Positions 1-6,325 of a DNA stretch of 7,511 nt are shown here, one piece after another (the stretch's first letter is position 1; each line of letters opens with the position of its first letter). Both the position numbers and the translations under genes were made by a program. The stretch is taken from positions 1 through 7,511 of the forward strand of contig JBGPIK010000343.1 in the NCBI GenBank assembly GCA_041484845.1, read 5' to 3'. Source of the stretch: JBGPIK01 sp041484845 (GTDB lineage Bacteria > Desulfobacterota > Binatia > UBA9968). The notes under the pieces are model-generated. The model saw only the letters and a program-made list of their open reading frames with translations. It ran no database searches and was not told the origin of the DNA.

Positions 1-471
1 ACCGCCGCCACCGGCAAGCCGCCCAAGGGCTGGCTCGGACCCGGCCTTATCGAGACCTTCAATACGCCGGACCACCTCGCCGCCGAGGGCTTCGAATACG
101 TTTGCGATTGGGCCAGCGACGATCAACCCTTGCCCGTGCGCGTCAAGAGCGGACGCATGATCACCGTTCCCTACGAGCAGGGGATCAACGACATGCGCAT
201 GTTCGTGCGCGCCGATTTTACCCCTGAGCAGTACTACCGTATGGTTTGCGATCAATTCGATACGCTCTATAAAGAAAGTGAAAGCAACGGCAAGGTGATG
301 GCGCTGCCGCTGCACCCATTTGTGATCGGCTTGCCCTTCCGCATCAAGTATCTCGACAAAGTCTTAGAATACATCTGCGCTCATGAGGGAGTTTGGAAAG
401 CCACCGGCTGGGAGATAGCGGACTGGTACTATCGACACTATTATAAGGATCCCGGAAAGCTGGAAAGCTAA
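1..471 (+). CDS. PuuE/polysaccharide deacetylase-family hydrolase, 3' end (5' truncated by window)
   Basis: An open frame runs from base 1 to a TAA at 469-471, giving the last 156 residues; the start lies outside the window. The segment has the C-terminal signature of the NodB-fold subgroup that contains PuuE-type allantoinases and other amide hydrolases: GWLGPGL near the beginning, then a FEYVCDWASDDQP stretch, then CDQFDTLY, the LHPFVIG block with a conserved His, and a terminal YICAHEGVWKATGWEIADWYY block. From family knowledge these enzymes hydrolyse C-N bonds in allantoin-like ureides or remove acyl groups from amides and sugars in the cytoplasm. The catalytic N-terminal half is missing, so substrate cannot be judged. 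In-frame TTG (130) and ATG (157) codons are not plausible starts, because the conserved sequence continues upstream to the window edge. The next gene begins 347 bp downstream, so shared transcription is uncertain. Confidence 0.85.
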   Translation, partial: TAATGKPPKGWLGPGLIETFNTPDHLAAEGFEYVCDWASDDQPLPVRVKSGRMITVPYEQGINDMRMFVRADFTPEQYYRMVCDQFDTLYKESESNGKVMALPLHPFVIGLPFRIKYLDKVLEYICAHEGVWKATGWEIADWYYRHYYKDPGKLES

Positions 472-818
472 CGTATAGGTAGTGTACTGTCCGAAACATG
501 GAGTTGTCATCCCGACCGAACGGGAGGGATCTCAGAAAGATTTCTCCATGTCGGTCGAAACAAGGATTTCTCACGGAGTCTATCCTGAGCGCAGCCGAAG
601 GATTCTAAATGACACGAGAAGGTTGGTTGCGGGAGTTGCGCTATTGCGACTGATTTTCCGCGAGGGGGAAGGGATAAACGTGGGGGTGCTGCACCGTGAG
701 CCAACAAGTCGAGGTCAGCCAGAAAACTTTGGGATTTCCGTAACCGTTCGGTTCATATTTTAAACACAAGAAAATGATAGAGGTGAGGAAGCCGGAATAA
801 CAGCGTCGGTCATTGATT
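472..818. other. 347-bp spacer between the deacetylase-family gene and the DAHP synthase gene
   Basis: No believable gene is seen here. It holds a palindromic repeat at 505-614 (listed separately). Beyond that are small dyads only: AACCG-TT-CGGTT at 742-753, and GGTG/CACC near 685. A good ribosome-binding-like AGGTGAGG at 781-788 lies 30 bases before the chosen DAHP synthase ATG, too far to serve it. An ATG at 774 opens only eight codons in the same frame before a TAA at 798-800. That peptide has no run of Phe, Tyr or Trp codons, so it is not an attenuation leader of the usual sort. I see no clear sigma-70 promoter. Confidence 0.5.
505..614. repeat. Palindromic intergenic repeat with TGTCAT/ATGACA ends
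   Basis: The element is bounded by a perfect 6-bp inverted repeat, TGTCAT (505-510) and ATGACA (609-614). Inside are two smaller dyads: TCCCG-ACCGAA-CGGGA near 510-525, and ATCCT/AGGAT at 582-586 and 598-602. The modules CATCCCGAxCGAAxGGGAGGGATCT and TATCCTGAGCGCAGCCGAAGGATTC match a style of dispersed, non-coding repeat I know from many environmental bacterial genomes. A reading frame through it gives the peptide YPERSRR, a typical artefact of translating such repeats. It may be a MITE-like or REP-like sequence; no transposase for it is visible. Confidence 0.65.
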
Positions 819-1916
819 ATGCCGCATCGATATCTCGAAAACCTGAACATCACGGCGTTCGATCTGATGCCCTCGCCGGAGGAGATTCACGCCCGTGTGC
901 CGATCTCCGACCACGCTTCCGAAGTTGTCTTCGAGGGACGCGAGACGATCAAGCGCATCCTCGACCGCAAGGATTCTCGGCTCTTCATCGTGGTCGGTCC
1001 CTGCTCTATCCACGACCCGATTGCCGGCTACGACTATGCCCAGCGCCTGAAAAAGCTGGCCGACGAGGTGCGAGATATCCTCTATTTAGTCATGCGGGTC
1101 TATTTCGAGAAACCGCGCACTTCGGTCGGCTGGAAAGGTTTCATCAACGACCCGCGCATGGACGACTCCTTCCACATCGAGGAGGGCATGGAAAAGGCGC
1201 GCGCGTTTCTTCTCCAGGTGACCGAGCTCAGTCTTCCGGCTGCAACCGAAGCGCTTGATCCGATCGCCCCGCAATACCTGGGCGATCTAATTTCGTGGAC
1301 GGCCATCGGCGCGCGCACTTCCGAGTCCCAGACACACAGGGAAATGGCGTCTGGCTTGTCCACCCCCGTCGGTTTCAAGAACAGCACGGACGGCAATGTC
1401 GAGGTCGCCATCAATGCCATCAAATCGTGCGCGAGCCCCCACAGCTTTCTTGGCGTCAACACGCAGGGGCGCTCTACGATCGTGCGCACACGGGGCAACT
1501 CCTACGGACACATCGTGCTGCGCGGCGGCGGACGCCCCAACTACGACACCGTCTCCATTTCCATGACCGAAAAGGCGCTGATCAACGCCAAATTCGCGCC
1601 CAACATCGTCGTCGATTGCTCCCACGCCAATTCCTTGAAGGATCCCTACGTGCAGCCTCTCGTCATGTCGGACTGCGTCCATCAGATCCGGGAAGGCAAC
1701 CGGTCAATCGTCGGGTTGATGATCGAGAGTAACATCGAGGGCGGCAACCAGCCGATCCCCGATGATCTTTCGAAACTCAAATACGGTTGTTCCGTGACCG
1801 ATCCATGCATCGATTGGTCGACCACCGAGACGATGATCCGCAAAGGACGGGATATACTTAAGGAGGTTTTACCGCAAAGAGAAATAGTGCCGTCAGATCG
1901 CCACCCGGAGAATTAG
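819..1916 (+). CDS. aroG: 3-deoxy-7-phosphoheptulonate (DAHP) synthase, class I-alpha
   Basis: This 365-residue protein catalyses condensation of phosphoenolpyruvate with erythrose 4-phosphate, the first step of the shikimate pathway, in the cytoplasm. It aligns over its whole length with E. coli AroG/AroF/AroH (about 350 residues). Visible active-site elements are GPCSIHD with metal-ligand Cys62, VYFEKPRTSVGWKG with Lys98, ASGLSTPVGFKNSTDG near 177-192, DCSHANS with metal-ligand His269, MIESNIEGGNQ with Glu303, and VTDPCIDW with Asp328. The N-terminal arm typical of feedback-controlled I-alpha enzymes is present, so inhibition by an aromatic amino acid is likely; which one is not clear from the residues. 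ATG 819 is preferred over an in-frame TTG six bases upstream; neither has a good ribosome-binding site, and a stop at 798-800 rules out a longer start. The C-terminus has about 15 extra polar residues. The GST gene follows after 89 bp. The symbol marks the family, not the isozyme. Confidence 0.95.
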   Translation: MPHRYLENLNITAFDLMPSPEEIHARVPISDHASEVVFEGRETIKRILDRKDSRLFIVVGPCSIHDPIAGYDYAQRLKKLADEVRDILYLVMRVYFEKPRTSVGWKGFINDPRMDDSFHIEEGMEKARAFLLQVTELSLPAATEALDPIAPQYLGDLISWTAIGARTSESQTHREMASGLSTPVGFKNSTDGNVEVAINAIKSCASPHSFLGVNTQGRSTIVRTRGNSYGHIVLRGGGRPNYDTVSISMTEKALINAKFAPNIVVDCSHANSLKDPYVQPLVMSDCVHQIREGNRSIVGLMIESNIEGGNQPIPDDLSKLKYGCSVTDPCIDWSTTETMIRKGRDILKEVLPQREIVPSDRHPEN

Positions 1917-2005
1917 AAAAAAAGGTGTGGGCAGCTGTCCAGCTCTACCCGCAAACCAAAGAGAAATTGACCTAACGTGCCTCATGTAACGACAGGGAGA
2001 AAGCG

Positions 2006-2788
2006 ATGCTCGAACTGTATCACGGATTTACATCCGTCTGCGCTCAAAAAGCGCGATTGACTTTGGCGGAAAAGGGACTGGAATGGAAAAGCCACGTGAT
2101 GGCTTTGAACGGCGATCATCTCGAGCCGGCCTATCTCAAGCTCAATCCGAATGGCGTGGTGCCAACCCTCGTCCACGACGGAAACATTATCGTCGAATCC
2201 ACCGTCATCATGCACTACCTCGACGACACTTTCCCTGTGCCCCCTCTCATGCTGCGCCATCCGCTCGACCGGGCGCGGGCGCATCTGTTCGCGAAGCTCA
2301 TGGACGAATACATCCATCCCGCGTGCATCGTATTCCCCTTCGCCACCGCCAACCGCGGGCCGCTCGCCAGCCTCTCCAAGGAACAGCGCGACGCCCAGCT
2401 CGCCAGGGCCCCGCTCAAGCGCCAATCCGAATACAAACGCGCGGGGGTGGAGGAAGGCATCAATTCGCCGCTGGGCAAGGAGGCGACCAAGAGCTTCGAG
2501 AAGCTGCTCAAATGGATACAAGAGTCGAGCGAGCGCGGCCCTTGGCTTGCCGGTCCCGACTATTCGCTCGCCGACATCGCAACGACGCCGTACATAGTGC
2601 GACTCGAGATGCTCAAGCTGTCGCGCATGTGGGACAACAAGCCCGGCGTTGCCCAATGGTGGGAGCGCGTCAAAACTCGCCCGTCCTACGAGACCGCGAT
2701 CACGAAGTGGCTCCGGCCTGAGGACATTGCGCGCTACGAAAAGATTGATGACCCGTGGCTTGAGGTCAGCAATAACCTCCGACAGTAG
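2006..2788 (+). CDS. Glutathione S-transferase family protein (LigF-like)
   Basis: This 260-residue protein has two GST domains. Residues 1-75 form the thioredoxin-like glutathione site: LYHGFTSVCAQK (Ser10 and Cys12 are candidate thiol-contacting residues), NPNGVVPTL with the cis-proline Pro53, and the Glu64-Ser65 pair that holds the gamma-glutamyl group. Residues 85-235 form the helical domain, with the SLADIATTPYIVRLE N-capping box at 187-201. The length, the EST-VIMHYLDD segment, the long insert around 105-150 and the PLKRQSEYKRA stretch resemble LigF-type beta-etherases and relatives more than short detoxification GSTs. From family knowledge, LigF uses glutathione to cleave beta-aryl ethers derived from lignin. 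That activity is an inference here; general conjugation or reductive dehalogenation is also possible. The start is fixed by AGGGAGA at 1994-2000, five bases before ATG. It may be cotranscribed with the DAHP synthase gene (89-bp gap) and the RidA-like gene (102-bp gap). Confidence 0.88.
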   Translation: MLELYHGFTSVCAQKARLTLAEKGLEWKSHVMALNGDHLEPAYLKLNPNGVVPTLVHDGNIIVESTVIMHYLDDTFPVPPLMLRHPLDRARAHLFAKLMDEYIHPACIVFPFATANRGPLASLSKEQRDAQLARAPLKRQSEYKRAGVEEGINSPLGKEATKSFEKLLKWIQESSERGPWLAGPDYSLADIATTPYIVRLEMLKLSRMWDNKPGVAQWWERVKTRPSYETAITKWLRPEDIARYEKIDDPWLEVSNNLRQ

Positions 2789-2890
2789 TCAAAAACAAAA
2801 CTGGAATTGATCCTCCGTACTCGCCGTCTCAGCCTGGGCTCACCACCTGAAGATATGGACACACCTAAGACGTGAGAAAAGGAGGCGATA

Positions 2891-3292
2891 ATGAAAATCG
2901 AAAGAATTACCAGTACGCATGTAGCCGAACCGCCACCGGGCCGATGGTCCAACGCTCTACGCATCGGCGACACGTTGTTTGTCTCCGGCACGGTCTCCCG
3001 TGCTCCGGACGGAGTCACAATCGACGGGAGCAACGAATACGAACAGGCAAAAATCATCTTCGGAAAAATCCGTCATCTCGTCGAAGCGGCGGGCGGAGGC
3101 ATGTCGGACATCGTGAAAGTGACCATCTACGTCGTCAACATCAAACAGAACACCGAAGTGTGGCGCGCGCGCCAGGAGTTTTTCACTGGCGATTTTCCCT
3201 GCTCCACGCTCGTCGAGGTCCGCAGCCTCGCCACGCCGGAAATCCTCGTCGAGATCGAGGCCATCGCATGCATCGGCGCGGGAAAACGGTAG
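2891..3292 (+). CDS. RidA/YjgF/UK114-family protein lacking the canonical catalytic Arg
   Basis: This 133-residue protein has the small trimeric YjgF fold: GDTLFVSGTVSR at 26-37, the QAKIIFGKIRHLVEAAGGGMSDIVKVTIYV core at 52-81, and the C-terminal EVRSL...LVEIEAIA strand at 109-127. In archetypal RidA, Arg105 of E. coli binds the carboxylate of 2-aminoacrylate and related enamines/imines before hydrolysis. Here the equivalent segment is FPCSTLVEV, with Ser105 at the arginine position, while the downstream glutamate is kept (Glu121). By established subgroup knowledge, Rid members without that arginine are not expected to deaminate imines and have other, mostly unknown, roles. Start choice is firm: AAGGAGG at 2879-2885, five bases before ATG. 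The gene ends 16 bp from the stop of the convergent substrate-binding protein gene. Confidence 0.92.
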   Translation: MKIERITSTHVAEPPPGRWSNALRIGDTLFVSGTVSRAPDGVTIDGSNEYEQAKIIFGKIRHLVEAAGGGMSDIVKVTIYVVNIKQNTEVWRARQEFFTGDFPCSTLVEVRSLATPEILVEIEAIACIGAGKR

Positions 3293-3307
3293 AAGCAGCC
3301 GTGCTTC
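3292..3307. terminator. Possible weak bidirectional hairpin between convergent genes
   Basis: GAAGCA-GCCG-TGCTTC forms a perfect 6-bp stem with a four-base loop, filling almost all of the gap between two convergent stop codons. It is the only dyad in the junction. There is no U-run on either side, so an intrinsic terminator is doubtful. Confidence 0.25.
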
Positions 3308-3308
3308 G

Positions 3309-4331
3309 CTATTGATACAAACTTCCGATATAGCCACCCTTGTCGAGCTTTTCGATGATGCTCGGGTCCGCCACATCCTCATATTTCAAGCCTGCCGCGG
3401 CAGGAAGAACTTTGCCGACCTCGGCGATAATCGACTGGAGCCCTTCGCGATATGGATAGGGTTTTTTGAGCACATAGTACTTCACCGTATCCTCGTAAGC
3501 GCCGACCGCATCCTGAGTACTCTTCAAACCGAGACGCAACTTCAAAACTTCGAGCAACTGCGGACGGTAAGCTCGATTGAGAACATAAGCGTTGCCTTCC
3601 AGCAAGGCTTTGATAACTCTCTCGACCACATCTCGCTGGTTCTGGAGAAACTTTCGGGCAGTCACCACGTTACCCACTTCCCAGGGGATAGGCATTGCGC
3701 GGAGGTCTGCCAGGACGTTCAGACCAAGTTGCTCGATCCTGCTGCGAAACTCCGGAGCGGCAACCGTTCCCCCAAGTGCCCCGGACGCGAGACCGGCAAG
3801 CCTTTCGGGTTCGTTTCCGGCCGCGACCAGTGTGATCTTGTCCCGCTCCGGGTCCACGCCCAGGTATTTCAAGCCCACGATGATCGCCAGGCGAGAAGCG
3901 GAAAGCCCCAAACCTGAAGACCCTACCCGCTTACCCTTGAGGTCCCCTAGGGATTTCACTGTGGGAGCCCCTATCAAATAATAGGGCATGACTGTTGCCG
4001 TGGCCATGATCTCCACGAGCGGAGCCCCAGCGGCGATGGCAGCAATCGTAGCGGGAGGATCCGAGTAAGCTATCTCGAGACCGCCGCCAAGAAGCGCTTG
4101 AGTCACTTGGGTACCGCCGCGAATATTGACGACCCTCACGTCAAAACCCTGTTTTTTGAAAAAACCTTCTTTTGCCGCCACCCACAAGGGTGACATGCGA
4201 GAGTTTACGGATGCGTGTCCCACATGCAACGGGGTCAATTGAGCCCACCCCTCTGACCACAAAAATCCCACAACGAGAACAACAGCTAAGAAACTGCCCA
4301 CGCTTCTTTTCCAAAACTCACGGCTGCGCAT
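3309..4331 (-). CDS. ABC transporter periplasmic substrate-binding protein, NMT1/THI5-like (NitT/TauT type)
   Basis: This 340-residue protein begins with a clear Sec signal peptide: basic MRSREFWKR, a hydrophobic core at about 11-25, and a likely cleavage after Ala30 (GWA|Q). No lipobox cysteine is seen, so it should be free in the periplasm. The mature part has the two-lobe NMT1-like pattern: LHVGHASVNSRMSPLWVAAKEGFFKKQGFDVRVV at 35-68, RGGTQVTQALLGGGLEIAYSDPPA at 71-94, and SLGDLKGKRVGSSGLG in the hinge region. Such proteins capture nitrate, sulfonates, pyrimidine precursors or small organic/aromatic acids for an ABC importer; the ligand cannot be read from sequence. No permease or ATPase gene is present. 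The frame is open 66 codons further upstream, to 4529, but that part is repeat-derived and lacks signal-peptide character. ATG 4331 has AAGGAG nine bases before it. It lies 198 bp after the UbiD gene on the same strand. Confidence 0.9.
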   Translation of the reverse strand: MRSREFWKRSVGSFLAVVLVVGFLWSEGWAQLTPLHVGHASVNSRMSPLWVAAKEGFFKKQGFDVRVVNIRGGTQVTQALLGGGLEIAYSDPPATIAAIAAGAPLVEIMATATVMPYYLIGAPTVKSLGDLKGKRVGSSGLGLSASRLAIIVGLKYLGVDPERDKITLVAAGNEPERLAGLASGALGGTVAAPEFRSRIEQLGLNVLADLRAMPIPWEVGNVVTARKFLQNQRDVVERVIKALLEGNAYVLNRAYRPQLLEVLKLRLGLKSTQDAVGAYEDTVKYYVLKKPYPYREGLQSIIAEVGKVLPAAAGLKYEDVADPSIIEKLDKGGYIGSLYQ

Positions 4332-4340
4332 GATGGTGTA

Positions 4341-4346
4341 CTCCTT
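4341..4346 (-). promoter_or_regulatory. Ribosome binding site that fixes the substrate-binding protein start
   Basis: AAGGAG on the minus strand lies nine bases before the ATG at 4331. It excludes the longer in-frame start at 4529 and puts the signal peptide exactly at the N-terminus. Confidence 0.8.
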
Positions 4347-4402
4347 GTAAGCTATCCGCGATGACGTCCTTGCCAAAGCGATGAACGGCGTTGAGATTGC
4401 GC

Positions 4403-4478
4403 AATCCCCCCTTCCCCCCTTTTCCAAAGTGGGGATTTGAAAGTCTTCCTTTGTAAAGGGAGATTTAGAGGGATTTTT
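4403..4478. repeat. Palindromic repeat of the AATCCCCC...GGGGATT type
   Basis: The left module has a perfect 7-bp inverted repeat, AATCCCC (4403-4409) and GGGGATT (4432-4438), around a C/T-rich run. The right module is a tight hairpin, CTTCCTTT (4445-4452) with AAAGGGAG (4455-4462), paired at seven of eight positions plus a G-U. It ends with AGAGGGATTTTTA. This polypyrimidine/polypurine pattern is a familiar dispersed intergenic repeat in many environmental bacteria. It sits in the transcribed gap between the UbiD gene and the substrate-binding protein gene, so it would form structure in the mRNA and may act as a processing or polarity site; that role is inferred. It also lengthens the open frame upstream of the true start of the binding protein. 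Confidence 0.65.
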
Positions 4479-4529
4479 AAGCCTGCTCAACGCGACTCTG
4501 AAGAAACTCTGCAAAGAACTCGCGGTCAA

Positions 4530-6122
4530 CTATTTTTTTGTTTTCCCGACACGCACCCTATGCTGCTCGCGCATCTCTCCCGTGCGGTAGTGCTCCCCGC
4601 GCAGCGCCCGCGCTGCATCCGCCGCGTCTTCCTCGCTCCAGCTGCCCAGGTTGTAACCGAACCAGGGGCTTTTCAACTGCAAGGGGGGAAGTTCCAACTC
4701 CCGCCACAACGACTGAGCCTTTTCCATATACTGCCTCTCCGGCAGAGAGGTGGGAGGATAGTTCCATTTGCGGGTTGCGTCGATCAAAATAGCGGAAGCC
4801 TTCACTGTTGTGCTCTCGCCGCGCGACTCAGGCTCCACGAGGGAAAAATCCAGACCCGTGGAAGCCATGATGTCGCGTATCTCCACGTCCCGGTGCGGCT
4901 GTATCCGGTAGGACATGGCCCAGTTCACCGAGTCCGCATCCCACGGATCGATATCGTCGTCCACGGCGATGAGTATCTTCGGAGCAGCCCGCGGAAGGTC
5001 TGCCAGGACCCGCAGCGCCTCCAGGGGATTTGCGCCCGCGGCTTTATCCATGCGCACGACGCACACGCCGTGGCCCCCGGCCGACTCCGGCAGCGCCACG
5101 TCGAGAATACCTTTCATGCCATGGTCGACGGAAAGGAGTTTGTAGAACCTGCCCTCTTGCCCCACGCCGCGAAGAACACTGCTCTCGCTTGGCGGAAACT
5201 GACTGAAAAATGCCTGGTAGATAGCATTCCGCTTGCGCGTTATGCATGTGACATTCATGAATTTGTCCGGCTCGCGATGGGCCATGTAGCCGGTAAACTC
5301 CCCAAAAGGCCCTTCGGACTCCAGCTCGTCGGTGGGAATGATTCCTTCAATGACGATCTCGCTGTGCGCGGGTACGAGCAGATCTACCGTCTTGCAGCGC
5401 ACGACCTCGACGGGTTCTCCCGCGATGCCGCCGGCAACATGATATTCCTGCTGCACGCGCGAGGTGGAGCAATAGGAAAGATTCGGCGTGCAACCGATCA
5501 CGATCGCTGCTTCCAGCGGTTTGCCGAGTGCATGGGCTTTGTTCCAGTGAACGCTGACATCCTGGTACGCAAATGCGAACAGGCCGACCCGCGTCGGGCT
5601 TTTGATCTGGCCCCGGTAAGTGCCGAAGTTCAAATCTCCCGTTTCCGGATCTTTGGTAACCCAGTGGCCCGAGCTGAGAAAAGGAGCACAATCAAAGCCG
5701 GGCGTCGAAATGGGAACCGGAAGCATGCCGGCGCCGCCGGCATCGCGCAGCATCTGGCCTTCGAAGATCATCTCCTGGCATGGCCCGGAGGAGACTATTC
5801 GCGGAGGGATGGCGTGAATCTGCGCCTGTGCCCATTTAGCGGAAATCTCTGCGGCGGAGTTCACGCCCATCCCCAACGCGTAAACAAGACGATTGGGCGC
5901 CATCACGGCCAGAGCCACGGGAATGTCGTACTTCCTGCCGGTGACATCCACAACATTCTCGAACAACCAGCCTTTGCGTTCGGCTTCCTGTAGCCCGCGA
6001 AATTGAAAGCGCACCAGAGGATGCATCTCTGTATCTTTGTTGATCGGCCGGCTGATCCGCCGCAGATAGCCGCGGGAGTCTAAAAAGTCGAGCCATTCAT
6101 GCAAGTCGCGAAAGTAGGCCAT
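4530..6122 (-). CDS. UbiD-family prFMN-dependent (de)carboxylase
   Basis: This 530-residue protein matches the usual length of UbiD-family enzymes (about 450-610). UbiD enzymes reversibly decarboxylate aromatic, heteroaromatic or alpha,beta-unsaturated acids, using prenylated FMN made by UbiX. Visible family blocks are FRDLHEWLDFLDSRGYLRRI at the N-terminus, GGAGMLPVPI at 129-138, NFGTYRGQI with Arg170 at 165-173, the nucleotide-site segment IVIGCTPNLSY near 207-217, PAHSEIVIEG at 251-260, ESEGPFGEFTGY with Glu270 at 268-279, and VDDDIDPWD at 387-395. Arg170 and the acidic residues of the last motifs are candidates for the conserved Arg-Glu-Glu/Asp catalytic set. The substrate is not known; the neighbouring hydroxycinnamoyl-CoA-lyase-like gene suggests a phenolic or cinnamic acid. 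ATG 6122 is chosen because GAGGAG lies eight bases before it and the protein begins with the conserved helix; the frame is open 18 codons further up. No ubiX is in the window. The frame is intact. Confidence 0.93.
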   Translation of the reverse strand: MAYFRDLHEWLDFLDSRGYLRRISRPINKDTEMHPLVRFQFRGLQEAERKGWLFENVVDVTGRKYDIPVALAVMAPNRLVYALGMGVNSAAEISAKWAQAQIHAIPPRIVSSGPCQEMIFEGQMLRDAGGAGMLPVPISTPGFDCAPFLSSGHWVTKDPETGDLNFGTYRGQIKSPTRVGLFAFAYQDVSVHWNKAHALGKPLEAAIVIGCTPNLSYCSTSRVQQEYHVAGGIAGEPVEVVRCKTVDLLVPAHSEIVIEGIIPTDELESEGPFGEFTGYMAHREPDKFMNVTCITRKRNAIYQAFFSQFPPSESSVLRGVGQEGRFYKLLSVDHGMKGILDVALPESAGGHGVCVVRMDKAAGANPLEALRVLADLPRAAPKILIAVDDDIDPWDADSVNWAMSYRIQPHRDVEIRDIMASTGLDFSLVEPESRGESTTVKASAILIDATRKWNYPPTSLPERQYMEKAQSLWRELELPPLQLKSPWFGYNLGSWSEEDAADAARALRGEHYRTGEMREQHRVRVGKTKK

Positions 6123-6130
6123 CGAAACGT

Positions 6131-6136
6131 CTCCTC
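6131..6136 (-). promoter_or_regulatory. Ribosome binding site that fixes the UbiD-family start
   Basis: GAGGAG on the minus strand is eight bases before ATG 6122. It rules out an upstream in-frame start at 6176, whose added residues show no family similarity. Confidence 0.75.
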
Positions 6137-6186
6137 GGATTGTTCTAATGATCGGACTCGACCATGACGACAACAAAAGACTTTCT

Positions 6187-6267
6187 CACCACGAAGCGCA
6201 CGAAGGACACGAAGGTTTCGTACTATTTTCTCATAAAACTTTCTTAAACTTCGTGACCTTCGTGGTG
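6187..6267. repeat. CACCACGAAG inverted repeat (imperfect 81-nt hairpin)
   Basis: CACCACGAAG at 6187-6196 is the exact reverse complement of CTTCGTGGTG at 6258-6267. Inside, CACGAAG (6208-6214) pairs with CTTCGTG (6249-6255). The left arm carries the ACGAAG unit three times, the right arm twice, so the arms are unequal and an internal bulge forms. The loop is AT-rich. Translation gives HHEAHEGHEGF and NFVTFVV peptides, well-known artefacts of this dispersed repeat type. It lies in the 203-bp gap between the crotonase and UbiD genes. The rest of that gap shows only a weak CCGG...CCGG dyad near 6310-6324. Confidence 0.75.
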
Positions 6268-6325
6268 AACATTGGCGTTTCCTTTTTGGTTGCGGCGCTG
6301 GTGGCGTACCGGTGTCGGCCCGGCG

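Noticed and set aside
505..614. CRISPR-like or tandem array
   Set aside because: The modules are inverted and unequal, with no regularly spaced identical repeats or spacers.
482..763. Short plus-strand frame through the 505-614 repeat
   Set aside because: Its sequence includes the YPERSRR-type peptide produced by translating dispersed repeats; no ribosome-binding site.
774..800. Eight-codon ORF before the DAHP synthase gene as an attenuator leader peptide
   Set aside because: It contains no Phe, Tyr or Trp codons and there is no terminator/antiterminator pair after it.
1287..1732. Overlapping frames on both strands within the DAHP synthase gene
   Set aside because: They lie within the conserved catalytic region of the enzyme and have low-complexity Arg/His-rich content typical of shadow frames.
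1917..1960. Possible terminator after the DAHP synthase gene (AGCT-GTCC-AGCT with GGG/CCC)
   Set aside because: The stem is short and interrupted and no T-run follows; the GST gene begins soon after.
1982..2656. A 224-codon minus-strand frame opposite the GST gene
   Set aside because: Shadow of a well-supported GST; no motif and no initiation signal.
4437..5993. A 518-codon open frame on the plus strand, antisense to the UbiD-family gene
   Set aside because: It mirrors a GC-rich conserved gene whose codon pattern leaves the opposite strand open. The predicted protein has no recognisable domain and lacks a ribosome-binding site, while the minus-strand protein is full-length and conserved.
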